DNA of 64,000 nt from Janthinobacterium lividum PAMC 25724. Its GTDB lineage: Bacteria; Pseudomonadota; Gammaproteobacteria; Burkholderiales; Burkholderiaceae_D. The notes under the pieces are model-generated. The model worked only from the letters and a program-made list of their open reading frames with translations, had not been told where the DNA came from and did no database searches. Position numbers and translations under genes: made by a program. The number at the start of each line of letters is the position of its first letter. Position 1 is the stretch's first letter. Below, one piece after another: positions 53,386 through 61,380 of this stretch. The stretch lies in contig AHHB01000028.1 of the NCBI GenBank assembly GCA_000242815.2, positions 186,001-250,000 of the forward strand, in the 5' to 3' direction.

Positions 53386-54249
53386 TCAGCCCAGCATGGC
53401 CGCTAGTGCTGGCAAGATGTCTTGTGCCGGTGCTTCGGTCTTGAAGGCCAGCAAATGGTCGGCGCGCGTCTTGCCCATGTTGACAGCGGCCACGGGCTTG
53501 CCCGTTTCGGCCGCCATGCGACACAGGCGAAAGCTGGAATACACCATGACGGACGAGCCTATCACCAGCAGGGCGCTGGCCTCCATCATCTTACGCTCGG
53601 CTTCGGCCGCGCGGGCCGCGGGTACGCCATCGCCAAAGAACACCACGTCCGGCTGCACGGTGCCACCGCAGCGTGGACAGACGGGCAGGTGGAAGGTGGC
53701 CAGCTGGGATGGCTCCAGCAAGGCGTCGCCATCGGGCGCCGGCGTGGCCGTGGTGCCCAGCAGGTGAGGATTGTGGTGTTCGAGCTGATCCTGGATCAGG
53801 CGGCGCGTGTGATGGGCCCGGCAATCGAGGCACACCACGCCATGCAAGTTGCCGTGCAACTCCGTGACGGCGGCGCTGCCTGCCTGCTGGTGCAAGCCAT
53901 CGACGTTTTGCGTGACCAGGCCGCCGATCAGCTGGCGCTGTGCCATCTGTGCGATGGCAAGGTGGCCCGGATTTGGCGCGGCGCGCTCCATGGTGGGCCA
54001 GCCCACCATGGAGCGCGCCCAGTAGCGACGCCGCACGGCTTCCTGGCGGCGAAAATCGGGGCCTTGCACGGGGGCATTACCGTGCCGCACGCCCTCCGTA
54101 TCACGGTAAGCGGGAATGCCGGACGCCGTACTGATGCCGGCGCCCGTCAGCAGCAGCACGTCGGGATGGCGCTGCAGGAACTGCGCCAGCGGTTCCAGGG
54201 TGCGATCATCGCTGGCGGCTTGCTCGCTGGCTGAGGAAATTTTTTGCAT
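53386..54249 (-). CDS. Sirtuin-type NAD-dependent protein deacylase
   Basis: Protein of 287 residues. NAD-binding motifs GAGISTASGIPAYRD and TQNVDGLHQQAG, catalytic His in ELHGNL and the zinc tetrad (CLDC...CPRC) are present. A longer N terminus and an insert between the zinc pairs fit the SIR4-like bacterial class. Residues around YWARSMVGWPTMERAA are encoded by a 19-bp perfect inverted repeat. Removes acyl groups from lysines. Confidence 0.9.
   Translation of the reverse strand: MQKISSASEQAASDDRTLEPLAQFLQRHPDVLLLTGAGISTASGIPAYRDTEGVRHGNAPVQGPDFRRQEAVRRRYWARSMVGWPTMERAAPNPGHLAIAQMAQRQLIGGLVTQNVDGLHQQAGSAAVTELHGNLHGVVCLDCRAHHTRRLIQDQLEHHNPHLLGTTATPAPDGDALLEPSQLATFHLPVCPRCGGTVQPDVVFFGDGVPAARAAEAERKMMEASALLVIGSSVMVYSSFRLCRMAAETGKPVAAVNMGKTRADHLLAFKTEAPAQDILPALAAMLG
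53980..54019. repeat. 19-bp perfect inverted repeat within the sirtuin gene
   Basis: GGCGCGCTCCATGGTGGGC (53980-53998) and its exact complement (54001-54019) are separated by 2 bases. Such a near-loopless palindrome inside a coding region is unusual and would fold tightly in RNA or extrude as a cruciform. Confidence 0.95.
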
Positions 54250-54298
54250 GGTGCCTCATGCTAACCGAAAAACGCGGCGCCGTTGCAAGGGCAGATAT

Positions 54299-54968
54299 TT
54301 ACTCCAGCGGCATGCCGAAACGCGATAGCCGCAGCTGCCAATGCTCCTCGATATTGGCCGAAACGAGGATGCGCTCGGCCTTGCCGATCAGCAATTCACG
54401 GGGCACGAAGCCGAAATAGCGCGAGTCGGCGCTGTTGTCGCGGTTATCGCCCAGCATCAGAAAATGGTCGACCGGCACCGTCACGGCGGCAAAGCTGCGC
54501 GCCGCCCCTGCGATTTGCGGCAAGAGCTGGATGCGGTGCTGCTCGTTCTGGTTGCGCTCGCTAATGCGCTGCGCCGTCAGCAGGCCTACGTTGGCGACGG
54601 TTTCGGGCGCCGTGTCGAGCGCCGTGTACTGCGCGGCTTTGCCATTGATGAGCAAGCGCTCGTCGCGCATTTCCACCGTGTCACCGGGCAAGGCGATGAT
54701 GCGCTTGAAATCGCGTGCCGTCTTTTGGCGAGGAAAAGGTGACGATATCGCCGCGCTGAGGCTCGCCCAGGCGCTGCAGCACAATGTCGGTCAGCGGCAC
54801 TTTCAGGTTGAAGGCCAGGCGGTTGACGAAGACGACATCGCCTTCGAGCAGGTTGGGGCGCATGGATGCCGATGGTATCGGATTCCAGTCTGCCACGGCC
54901 GTGCGAAATACGCCGAACAGCAGCAGAAACATCAAAAAACCTTTGTTGGCGCGCATCCATGTTTTCAT
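54299..54968 (-). pseudogene. lepB: Signal peptidase I-like gene interrupted by a frameshift
   Basis: The first 85 or so codons (from 54968) carry the transmembrane start and the catalytic serine block NPIPSASMRPNLLEGD, up to GDIVTFSSPKDGTR. The rest, with the catalytic Lys in FKRIIALPGDTVEMRDE and the GDNRDNSADSRYFG box, is in another frame that ends at 54299. The frame changes at about 54711-54721, in a CG-rich stretch, by loss of two bases or gain of one. Together they give about 223 residues, a normal length. This is either a real pseudogene or a sequencing error. A main lepB must exist elsewhere if it is real. Confidence 0.8.
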
Positions 54969-55149
54969 ATTGGCTCTTTCGCTGGGCCGTGCCCGTGAGT
55001 GTGGGTGTGAGGGGAGTCGCCATGGCTGCTGGCGCCCTATCGACGATGCACGGCGAGGCTGAAGCCAGTCTTAAATCAAACCCATGCACGAGCGTTAGCG
55101 CGATCTTTGTTGCGCCAATGATACGGGCGATTGCCGGCGCTTGTCGGCG

Positions 55150-55178
55150 CTTGTTGCCGCGCCCTCGGCGGCAACAAG
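55150..55178. repeat. Hairpin in the 55-kb intergenic region
   Basis: CTTGTTGCCGC (55150-55160) and GCGGCAACAAG (55168-55178) form a perfect 11-bp stem with a 7-nt loop. No T-run follows. It lies between two broken genes; possible leftover terminator of either. Confidence 0.6.
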
Positions 55179-55209
55179 CTGTGCGCCTGCTGCCACGGCG
55201 GCAATAACT

Positions 55210-55525
55210 GAGCGCCCTGCCCACACGTGCGCTTCGTTCCAGCCCGGCGCAAGAAAATCGTGTGCCCGCCCGCTTCGCCGGCGCAATAGAACTCGTCGAG
55301 CTGCGGCGCTTCGATGCGCGTGCTGGCCAGCATGGCATGCACTTGTCCTCGGTGGTGGGTCTGGCGCTGGAATAAATGCGCCAGCATGCGCTGGCGCGTG
55401 TCGACTTGCGGCGTGTCGCGCACGATCGTCACGCGGCGCGCCAGGTCTGCATCGTACAGGCGGGGCCTTGCAAAGCAGGAGAAGCCGAGACGGCACCACT
55501 GTAGCACTTTGCCGCAGGTGCACAA
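55210..55525 (-). pseudogene. Truncated and frameshifted DinB-family remnant
   Basis: On the minus strand, codons from about 55480 read RMLAHLFQRQTHHRGQVHAM and then IEAPQLDEFYCAGEA, the C-terminal third of DinB/DUF664-type four-helix proteins with the metal-binding THHRGQ motif. At about 55264-55273 (a GCGGGCGGGC run) the homology moves to another frame and continues RAHDFLAPGWNEAHVWAG, the normal family ending. The first 100 or so residues are missing. The rest of this 652-bp interval shows only the hairpin described above. Confidence 0.7.
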
Positions 55526-55620
55526 GGCCGGTCACATTCGCCGCACCAGCGCGGCTGTCATCAAGTAAAATTGCGGGGCGGATTGCGCGATAATGATGGA
55601 TAAAGAGTTAGAACGACAAA

Positions 55621-56637
55621 ATGGGTTGGATAGGAAAATTACTCAACGGCGGCGACGAAAAAAACAAGCCTGCGCCAGTGGCAGTAGCTGCATCTGCAGC
55701 GGCGCCCGACATCACACGCCAGCCAGCCTCCATCAGCGAAATCGATGCCATCTACTACCGCTGGCTGGCGGCCGTGGGTGCGACGCAGGCGCCGGAGCAG
55801 GCCGAACAGCAGATTTTGGATGAATTGATGCGCCTGGCGCGTGAACCGATCGCCGGCGCTGCGCTGATACCGCGCATTCCGGCCATCATTCCGCAGTTGA
55901 TGCGCACCTTGCAAGAGGAAAACATGAATGCGGCCGAGCTGTCGCGCCAGTTGGCGCAGGACGTGTTGCTGGTCGCCGAGGTCTACCGCGAAGCAAACAG
56001 GCCCTGCTACCAGTCGCGCTACAACACCAGCCCGTCGATCAACAATATGGAAGGCGCCATCATGCTGCTCGGGCAAAACGGCATGCGCATGCTGCTCGCC
56101 CGCGTCGCCTTTCGTCCCATCGTCAGCATGCAAAGCGGCGGGCTGACCGTGCGCACGGCGCCGCTGATCTGGCGCCAGTCCGAGAAATGCGCGCTGGCGG
56201 CCAACCTGCTCGCGCCGGCCATGCAGGCAAACGCCTTCGACGCCTATCTCGCGGGACTGATGGCCAATGTCGGCCTGGTGGTGGCGTTCCGCCTGATCGA
56301 CCAGATGCACGCGCCCGATGCCTTTCCGCAATCGGACGCCTTCATTGCCCAGGTGTTTGCGCAAGCGCGTATCTTGTCGGTGCGGATCGCCGAATTATGG
56401 GAGTTTCCCGCCTCCGTGACCCGCGCGATCGAGCAGGCGGGCGTCGATGTCGACGCCGATGCCCACACCGATGCCGATCCGCAGGCGCAAGCGCTGGCGC
56501 TGGGCGAGCGCTTGAGCAAGCTGCGCATGCTGGTCGATACGGGCCGCCTTGCGGCCGACGATCCCTTCGTGACGGCCGGACTTGGCAAAAGTGCGCTGCT
56601 GGCGTTTGACAAGCTGGCCGACGACGATGACGACTGA
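55621..56637 (+). CDS. HDOD-domain signalling protein
   Basis: Protein of 338 residues. The HDOD domain spans about residues 75-290 (IPRIPAIIPQLMRTLQEENMNAAELSRQLAQDVLLVAEVYREAN...SINNMEGAIMLLGQNGMRMLLARVA). HDOD proteins look like HD phosphohydrolases but usually lack the metal residues and act as regulators. The N-terminal 35 residues are a linker. No GGDEF or EAL partner is fused. Confidence 0.88.
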   Translation: MGWIGKLLNGGDEKNKPAPVAVAASAAAPDITRQPASISEIDAIYYRWLAAVGATQAPEQAEQQILDELMRLAREPIAGAALIPRIPAIIPQLMRTLQEENMNAAELSRQLAQDVLLVAEVYREANRPCYQSRYNTSPSINNMEGAIMLLGQNGMRMLLARVAFRPIVSMQSGGLTVRTAPLIWRQSEKCALAANLLAPAMQANAFDAYLAGLMANVGLVVAFRLIDQMHAPDAFPQSDAFIAQVFAQARILSVRIAELWEFPASVTRAIEQAGVDVDADAHTDADPQAQALALGERLSKLRMLVDTGRLAADDPFVTAGLGKSALLAFDKLADDDDD

Positions 56638-56680
56638 CGCCTGACGCCAACGGATATCAACTGCGTGCGGCTGTTGTCAT

Positions 56681-57442
56681 TCAGCGTGCAAAATATAGCG
56701 CATGTAAATGATCGAGGTTGACCTCGGAAGCTTTTTGCGACAGCGCCACTGTGCCGCTTTGCATCAGGTAGACGTGATCTGCCACGCCCACGGCGCGCGC
56801 CGTATTCTGTTCGACGAGAATGATGGTGCGCCGGCCGTCTTTCAGGCGCGCGAGGATGTCGAACAGTTCGTTGACCACCAGCGGCGCCAGTCCCAGCGAA
56901 GGCTCGTCGATGATCAGCAGCGACGGGTCCGACATCAATCCTCGCGCCATGGCCAGCATCTGCGCCTCGCCGCCCGACAGTGACCCGGCCAGTTGCCGGC
57001 GCCGTTCGTGCAGGCGCGGGAACATGGCATAGGCCTCGGCCAGGCGGGCTGGCATGTGGCTGCGATGCTCCTTCGGGAAGGCGCCCATGATCAGGTTTTC
57101 TTCCACGCTCATGTCGCGAAACGTCATGCGCCCCTCAGGGATCATGGTGACTTTCGCGTCGCTCATCTTCCAGGTGGGCGTGCCGTTGATACTACTGCCG
57201 TTGAGCGCAATGCTGCCCGCGCTCACCGGCAGTAGGCCCATGATGGCGCGCAGCACGGTGGTCTTGCCGGCGCCATTCGGGCCGATGATGGTAGTGAGCT
57301 TGCCCTTCTGGACGGACAGCGACACATCCCACAGCACATTGATGGCGCCATAGCCGGCGCGCAGGTTTGTTATCTTGAGCATCGTCTCGGGCATCGTCTC
57401 AGGCATCGTTTCAGCTGTCGCTTCAAGCATTTGTTCAAGCAT
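56681..57442 (-). CDS. livF: Branched-chain/carboxylate ABC ATPase LivF-like, with repeat-extended N terminus
   Basis: ATPase of 253 residues if translation begins at the ATG at 57442, which overlaps the livG stop in ATGCTTGA and has GGGAG upstream. The ordinary LivF start MLKITNLRAGYGAINVLWDV lies 20 residues further on (57382). The added residues (MLEATAETMPETMPET) come from a 12-bp tandem repeat. Walker A GPNGAGKTT, signature SGGEAQMLAMARGLM and Walker B LLIIDEPSLGLAP are intact. Belongs to the livKHMGF-type importer. Confidence 0.9.
   Translation of the reverse strand: MLEQMLEATAETMPETMPETMLKITNLRAGYGAINVLWDVSLSVQKGKLTTIIGPNGAGKTTVLRAIMGLLPVSAGSIALNGSSINGTPTWKMSDAKVTMIPEGRMTFRDMSVEENLIMGAFPKEHRSHMPARLAEAYAMFPRLHERRRQLAGSLSGGEAQMLAMARGLMSDPSLLIIDEPSLGLAPLVVNELFDILARLKDGRRTIILVEQNTARAVGVADHVYLMQSGTVALSQKASEVNLDHLHALYFAR
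57381..57416. repeat. 12-bp tandem repeat at the livF start, each with an in-frame ATG
   Basis: Units at 57381-57392, 57393-57404 and 57405-57416 (consensus ATCGTCTCGGGC on the plus strand) with two or three differences in the last. Read on the minus strand each encodes Met-Pro-Glu-Thr-like residues, so the gene has up to five in-frame ATGs. Confidence 0.85.
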
Positions 57443-58148
57443 GCGCGGCTCCCGTGTAGCTTTCGATGACGGCCGCATCGCGGAAGACCGCGTCGGGCGT
57501 GCCGTCGGCGATCAACTGACCAAAATTGAGCACAGCGACGCGCTGGCACAGATTGCTGATGGTTTCGATGTCGTGCTCGATCATGACGATGCCCACGCCA
57601 AAGGCGGCATGCAAATCCTTCAGCATGCCCATGAAGCGGCGCTTGCCGTTCGTTTCCAGGCCCGCCAGCACTTCATCGAGCAGCAGCAGTTTCGGATTGG
57701 TGGCCAAGGCCTTGGCCACTTCCAGTGCTTTGAGCTCCGTCAGCGCCAGTTCGCTGGCCGCGTCGCGCCCGGCCTTGTCCGCCAGGCTGGTGAATTCGAG
57801 TATTTCATCGATCTTGCGCATGTCCACCGTGCCGGTGCCGAAGCGCTGTGCCACGATGAGGTTTTCGCGCACTGTCAATTCATGCATCGGTTGCGGAATC
57901 TGGAAGGTGCGGCCCAGTCCCAGTCGCGCGCGCTGGTACATGGGGGTGGCCATGATGTCGCGTCCCTCGAAGCGGATGCTGCCGCTGGTGGGGCGCACCA
58001 GGCCCGAGATCGCATTGAACAGCGTGGTCTTGCCGGCGCCATTCGCGCCCACCAGGCCGATCACGTCGTGGCTGCCCACTTTCAAGGTGACGCAATCGAC
58101 GGCCGTCAGGCCGCCGAAGCGCACCGAGACATTATCGAGTTCAAGCAT
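57435..58148 (-). CDS. livG: ABC ATPase LivG-like
   Basis: ATPase of 237 residues. MLELDNVSVRFGGLTAVDCV opens it; Walker A GANGAGKTTLFN, the signature region SELALTELKALEVAKAL (a degenerate LivG-type signature) and Walker B LLLLDEVLAGLETNGK follow. Starts within the end of livM through the same ATGCTTGA overlap that joins it to livF. Confidence 0.92.
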   Translation of the reverse strand: MLELDNVSVRFGGLTAVDCVTLKVGSHDVIGLVGANGAGKTTLFNAISGLVRPTSGSIRFEGRDIMATPMYQRARLGLGRTFQIPQPMHELTVRENLIVAQRFGTGTVDMRKIDEILEFTSLADKAGRDAASELALTELKALEVAKALATNPKLLLLDEVLAGLETNGKRRFMGMLKDLHAAFGVGIVMIEHDIETISNLCQRVAVLNFGQLIADGTPDAVFRDAAVIESYTGAAHA

Positions 58149-59124
58149 GTGCTTTCTCCTTCGCTTTTTCCTTGACCGGCACTTTCTTCAGCCACTTTTT
58201 CAGCAGCGGCAGCAGACCGTTCGGACTGAAAACGATCATCGTCACCAGCAGCACGCCCAGCACCAGTTGGTGGCCCGTGGGGATCAGCGCTTTGAAAATG
58301 AGCTGGTCGACCAGGTAGACCACCACGGCGCCCAGCACGGGGCCGAGCAGCGTGCGGTAGCCGCCGAAGATGGCCGCCACGATGGGCAAGGTCACCCACA
58401 GGCTGCTGAAGGCGTAGTCCGGTTCCAGGAAGTTGATGTAGTGGGCGTTGAAGGCGCCGAACAGGCCCGCCATGAAGGCTGAGACCAGCAGCATGGCGCC
58501 TTTCAGCAAGGTGCTGTTGACGCCGACGACGCGCGTGGCGTCTTCGCTGTCGTGCATGGCGCGCAGGGCGATGCCGTAGTGGCTGGCGCGGATGCGGCTG
58601 TAGGCGAAGGCGCAGGCTACCACCAGCGTCAGCACCACCAGGTAGGCACCCGTCTTGCTGGACAAATCGAAGCCGAGAACGGTCGGCAGGGTGGGGATGT
58701 TGTTGATGCCGCCGGCGCCGCCCGTGACCGAACTCCATTGCGTGGCCAGGATGCGGAAGATATGCGCGTAGGCGAGGATGGCCAGCGCAAAATACGGTCC
58801 GCGCAGGCGCAGCACGGGCAGCATGATGACGGCAGCGATGGCTGCCCCCGCGCCGCCCAGCAGCATGGCCGGTAACACGGGCAAGCCCAGTTTCACGCTA
58901 GTGAGGGCGGAGACATACGCGCCCACGCCGAAGAAGGCCGCATGGCCGAAGCTGACCATGCCGCCCAAGTTGCCCAGCAGGGCCCAGGACATGGCCACGC
59001 CGCCGATGATCAGGGCCGCCACCACCATGCTCATCACATACTGGTTGCCGCCCAGGGCCAGCGGTACGGCAATATACGCGGCCAGCAGCAAACTGGCTGT
59101 TGAAATCAGTGTCGAGCGCTTCAT
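58141..59124 (-). CDS. livM: ABC permease LivM-like
   Basis: Inner-membrane permease of 327 residues with about nine hydrophobic segments. SWALLGNLGGMVSFGHAAFFGVGAYVSAL is the family block near the N terminus and HDSEDATRVVGVN fits the ATPase contact loop. The start overlaps the livH stop by 4 bp (ATGA). Confidence 0.93.
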   Translation of the reverse strand: MKRSTLISTASLLLAAYIAVPLALGGNQYVMSMVVAALIIGGVAMSWALLGNLGGMVSFGHAAFFGVGAYVSALTSVKLGLPVLPAMLLGGAGAAIAAVIMLPVLRLRGPYFALAILAYAHIFRILATQWSSVTGGAGGINNIPTLPTVLGFDLSSKTGAYLVVLTLVVACAFAYSRIRASHYGIALRAMHDSEDATRVVGVNSTLLKGAMLLVSAFMAGLFGAFNAHYINFLEPDYAFSSLWVTLPIVAAIFGGYRTLLGPVLGAVVVYLVDQLIFKALIPTGHQLVLGVLLVTMIVFSPNGLLPLLKKWLKKVPVKEKAKEKAHA

Positions 59125-59993
59125 CCGCGCCTCCGTTGTGCGCCGAACAAACCATTGGGCATGATGAACAACACCAGCAGGAACAGCACCATACCGGACA
59201 ATTCCTGCAGCGCGGAGCTGGCCAGGGTGACGGTTAGCGCTTCTGCTACGCCCAGCAGCACGGCGGCGATCAGCACACCGGGGATCGAGCCGATGCCGGC
59301 CAATACCGTGATGATGAACGCTTTTACCGTCAGCGCGCCGCCGTAGGCCGGCTGGATCACGCCATAGCTGAACAGGGCGATACCGGCGAAGGCGGCCAGG
59401 ATGCCGGCCACGAGGAAGGAGACCAGTTCCGTGCGGCCCGGGTCAATGCCCATCAGCTTGGCTGCGTCGCGGTTGCTGGAAACGGCTCGCACGGCGCGGC
59501 CATACCAGCTGGTGGCGAGCCAGCGCCATAGCGCCGCCATCAGCACCAGGCTGACGCCGAAGAAAATCACTTCGCTGCGCATGCTGAAAAACGGGCCGAT
59601 CTCGATGCCCTCCTGTAGCCAGCTCGATGAGGTCGAGCGGATGTCCGCCTTCCACACCAGCAAGATGCCATTGGTGAGAATGACGCCGATGCCGTAGGTG
59701 AGGATCAGCGAATTGATTTCGCGGTCTTTCTGGATGCGGCTCACTATCAGGTAGACGCCCACGGACGCCAGGCTGACGATCACCAGCGCGATGGGAATGG
59801 CGAACATGGGGCCGAGCCCCAGGCCAGACTCCACGCTGTAGGCAATGTAAGCGGCCAGCAGCACCAGTTCACCGTGCGCCAGGTTGATCACCTTCATGGT
59901 CCCGAAGACCAGCGCCAGTCCCAGTGCGATCAGGGCGTAGGAGCCGCCCTGCAGCAAGCCCGAATACAGGGCTTGCAAGATTAATTCTGTCAT
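59121..59993 (-). CDS. livH: ABC permease LivH-like
   Basis: Permease of 290 residues. LQGGSYALIALGLALVFGTMKVINLAHGE is the standard LivH opening and the contact loop reads AVSSNRDAAKLMGIDPGRTE. Part of the same tight operon as livM-livG-livF and lies 108 bp downstream of the binding-protein gene. Confidence 0.94.
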   Translation of the reverse strand: MTELILQALYSGLLQGGSYALIALGLALVFGTMKVINLAHGELVLLAAYIAYSVESGLGLGPMFAIPIALVIVSLASVGVYLIVSRIQKDREINSLILTYGIGVILTNGILLVWKADIRSTSSSWLQEGIEIGPFFSMRSEVIFFGVSLVLMAALWRWLATSWYGRAVRAVSSNRDAAKLMGIDPGRTELVSFLVAGILAAFAGIALFSYGVIQPAYGGALTVKAFIITVLAGIGSIPGVLIAAVLLGVAEALTVTLASSALQELSGMVLFLLVLFIMPNGLFGAQRRRG

Positions 59994-60101
59994 GTCGTCG
60001 TCCCGTCAGGCATCCCGCTTGCATCGCCACGGATGCATCAGCGATGCCGTTCATCGGTGCACGCCCGGCGGGCGTGCGCGTGTGCAGGGGGAGGCTGCCG
60101 C

Positions 60102-61268
60102 TTACCAGGGCAGGGCTGGATAGGCCAGCTTGCCCGTGGCGTGTTCTTTTGGCCAGACGATGACCACCTTCTTGTCCTGGTGCTGCGCCATGCGATGCAC
60201 GAAGTTCGGGTTGTCGCCATTGGCGGAAAACTGCACCCGGCCGATCAGCGTTTCGCGGTCTGTCTTGCGCATTTCCTCGGCCACGCCGCCTTTCTTGAGC
60301 GTGCCCTTGTCGGCCGCGCGCGCGATCGCCTCGAACAGCAGCATCGATTGCACATAGCCGAACTGGCCCAGGTAATCGGGTTCCTTCTTGTACAGCTGTT
60401 TGTAGGCGTCGTTGAAAGTCATGCCGTCGGCTGTCTTGAAGTCGGCGGGGAAGGGCAGCAAGGCCGTGCCGAAGACATTTGGCATCAGCTCAGGGAAGTC
60501 GGCCGCCATCTTCGGCGTGGCCAGCGACCACACGCCCACCATGGCCTTGATTTTTGGCTTGAGCACGCGGGCTGCGCGGATGATGCCCACGTAGTCGTTT
60601 TCATAGCCGACCATGGCCACCACTTCTGATTTATCCTGCAGCTTGATCTTGTTGATGATGGGCTTGAAGTCGGTAATGGCTGGGTCGAACGAGTGCGTCG
60701 TCACCTTCACGCCCCTGGCGGCCAGGGCCTTTTCCACGTCTTTCGCCAGGCCCGTGGTGGCATCCTTGGTCGAATAGACGATGGAGACGGATTTGGCGCC
60801 CACGTCCTGTAACAGTCCCAGCATGGCCTTTTCGTAGCCGGCTGTGTTATTGATGCGAAAAAAATTCTTGCGCCCGCTGGTCACCAAGCTGTCGTCCACG
60901 CCGCCCGAGGTGATGTAGACCAGGCCCAGTTTGTTCGCCGTATCCGAGGCAGGCGAGATATTGTTTGAGCCATAGCCGCCCGTGATGGCCACCACGCCCT
61001 GGCTGGCCAGTTTTTCCACGGCGGCGATGGCCTTGGCGGGCGCCGATTCGTCGTCGATGGTGATGACCTTGATGGTGTGCTTGCCATTGCTCTTGTTAAA
61101 TACCTCGGCTGCCACCATGATGCCTTCTTGCATGCCGGCGCCGACCCTGGCCAGGTTGCCCGTCAGGGGAATTTCCGCGCCGACCAGGAATTCGTCGGCG
61201 CTGGCGTGCGTCATCGAGGCGCTGGCAAGCAGCGCTGCCATGGCGATGCGTGTGTATCTGCGTTTCAT
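60102..61268 (-). CDS. Periplasmic binding protein, LivK/Leu-Ile-Val type
   Basis: Binding protein of 388 residues. The signal peptide (about 1-24) ends THASA. The chain begins DEFLVGAEIPLTGNLARVGAGMQEG and has GGYGSNNISPASDTANKLGLVY, typical of type-I periplasmic binding proteins. First gene of the import operon. The neighbouring CoA ligase and acyl-CoA dehydrogenase suggest an aromatic or alicyclic carboxylate rather than leucine as ligand; this is inference. Confidence 0.88.
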   Translation of the reverse strand: MKRRYTRIAMAALLASASMTHASADEFLVGAEIPLTGNLARVGAGMQEGIMVAAEVFNKSNGKHTIKVITIDDESAPAKAIAAVEKLASQGVVAITGGYGSNNISPASDTANKLGLVYITSGGVDDSLVTSGRKNFFRINNTAGYEKAMLGLLQDVGAKSVSIVYSTKDATTGLAKDVEKALAARGVKVTTHSFDPAITDFKPIINKIKLQDKSEVVAMVGYENDYVGIIRAARVLKPKIKAMVGVWSLATPKMAADFPELMPNVFGTALLPFPADFKTADGMTFNDAYKQLYKKEPDYLGQFGYVQSMLLFEAIARAADKGTLKKGGVAEEMRKTDRETLIGRVQFSANGDNPNFVHRMAQHQDKKVVIVWPKEHATGKLAYPALPW

Positions 61269-61380
61269 CGTGTCTCCTCCGGTGATGTGACTCGGTTTGC
61301 CGGCGCCAGGATCGGTGCAGGCAAAGCTACCCGCCTGGGTTTTATTGTCGGGTCTATTGAAAGCAACTGCAATGGAAAAT

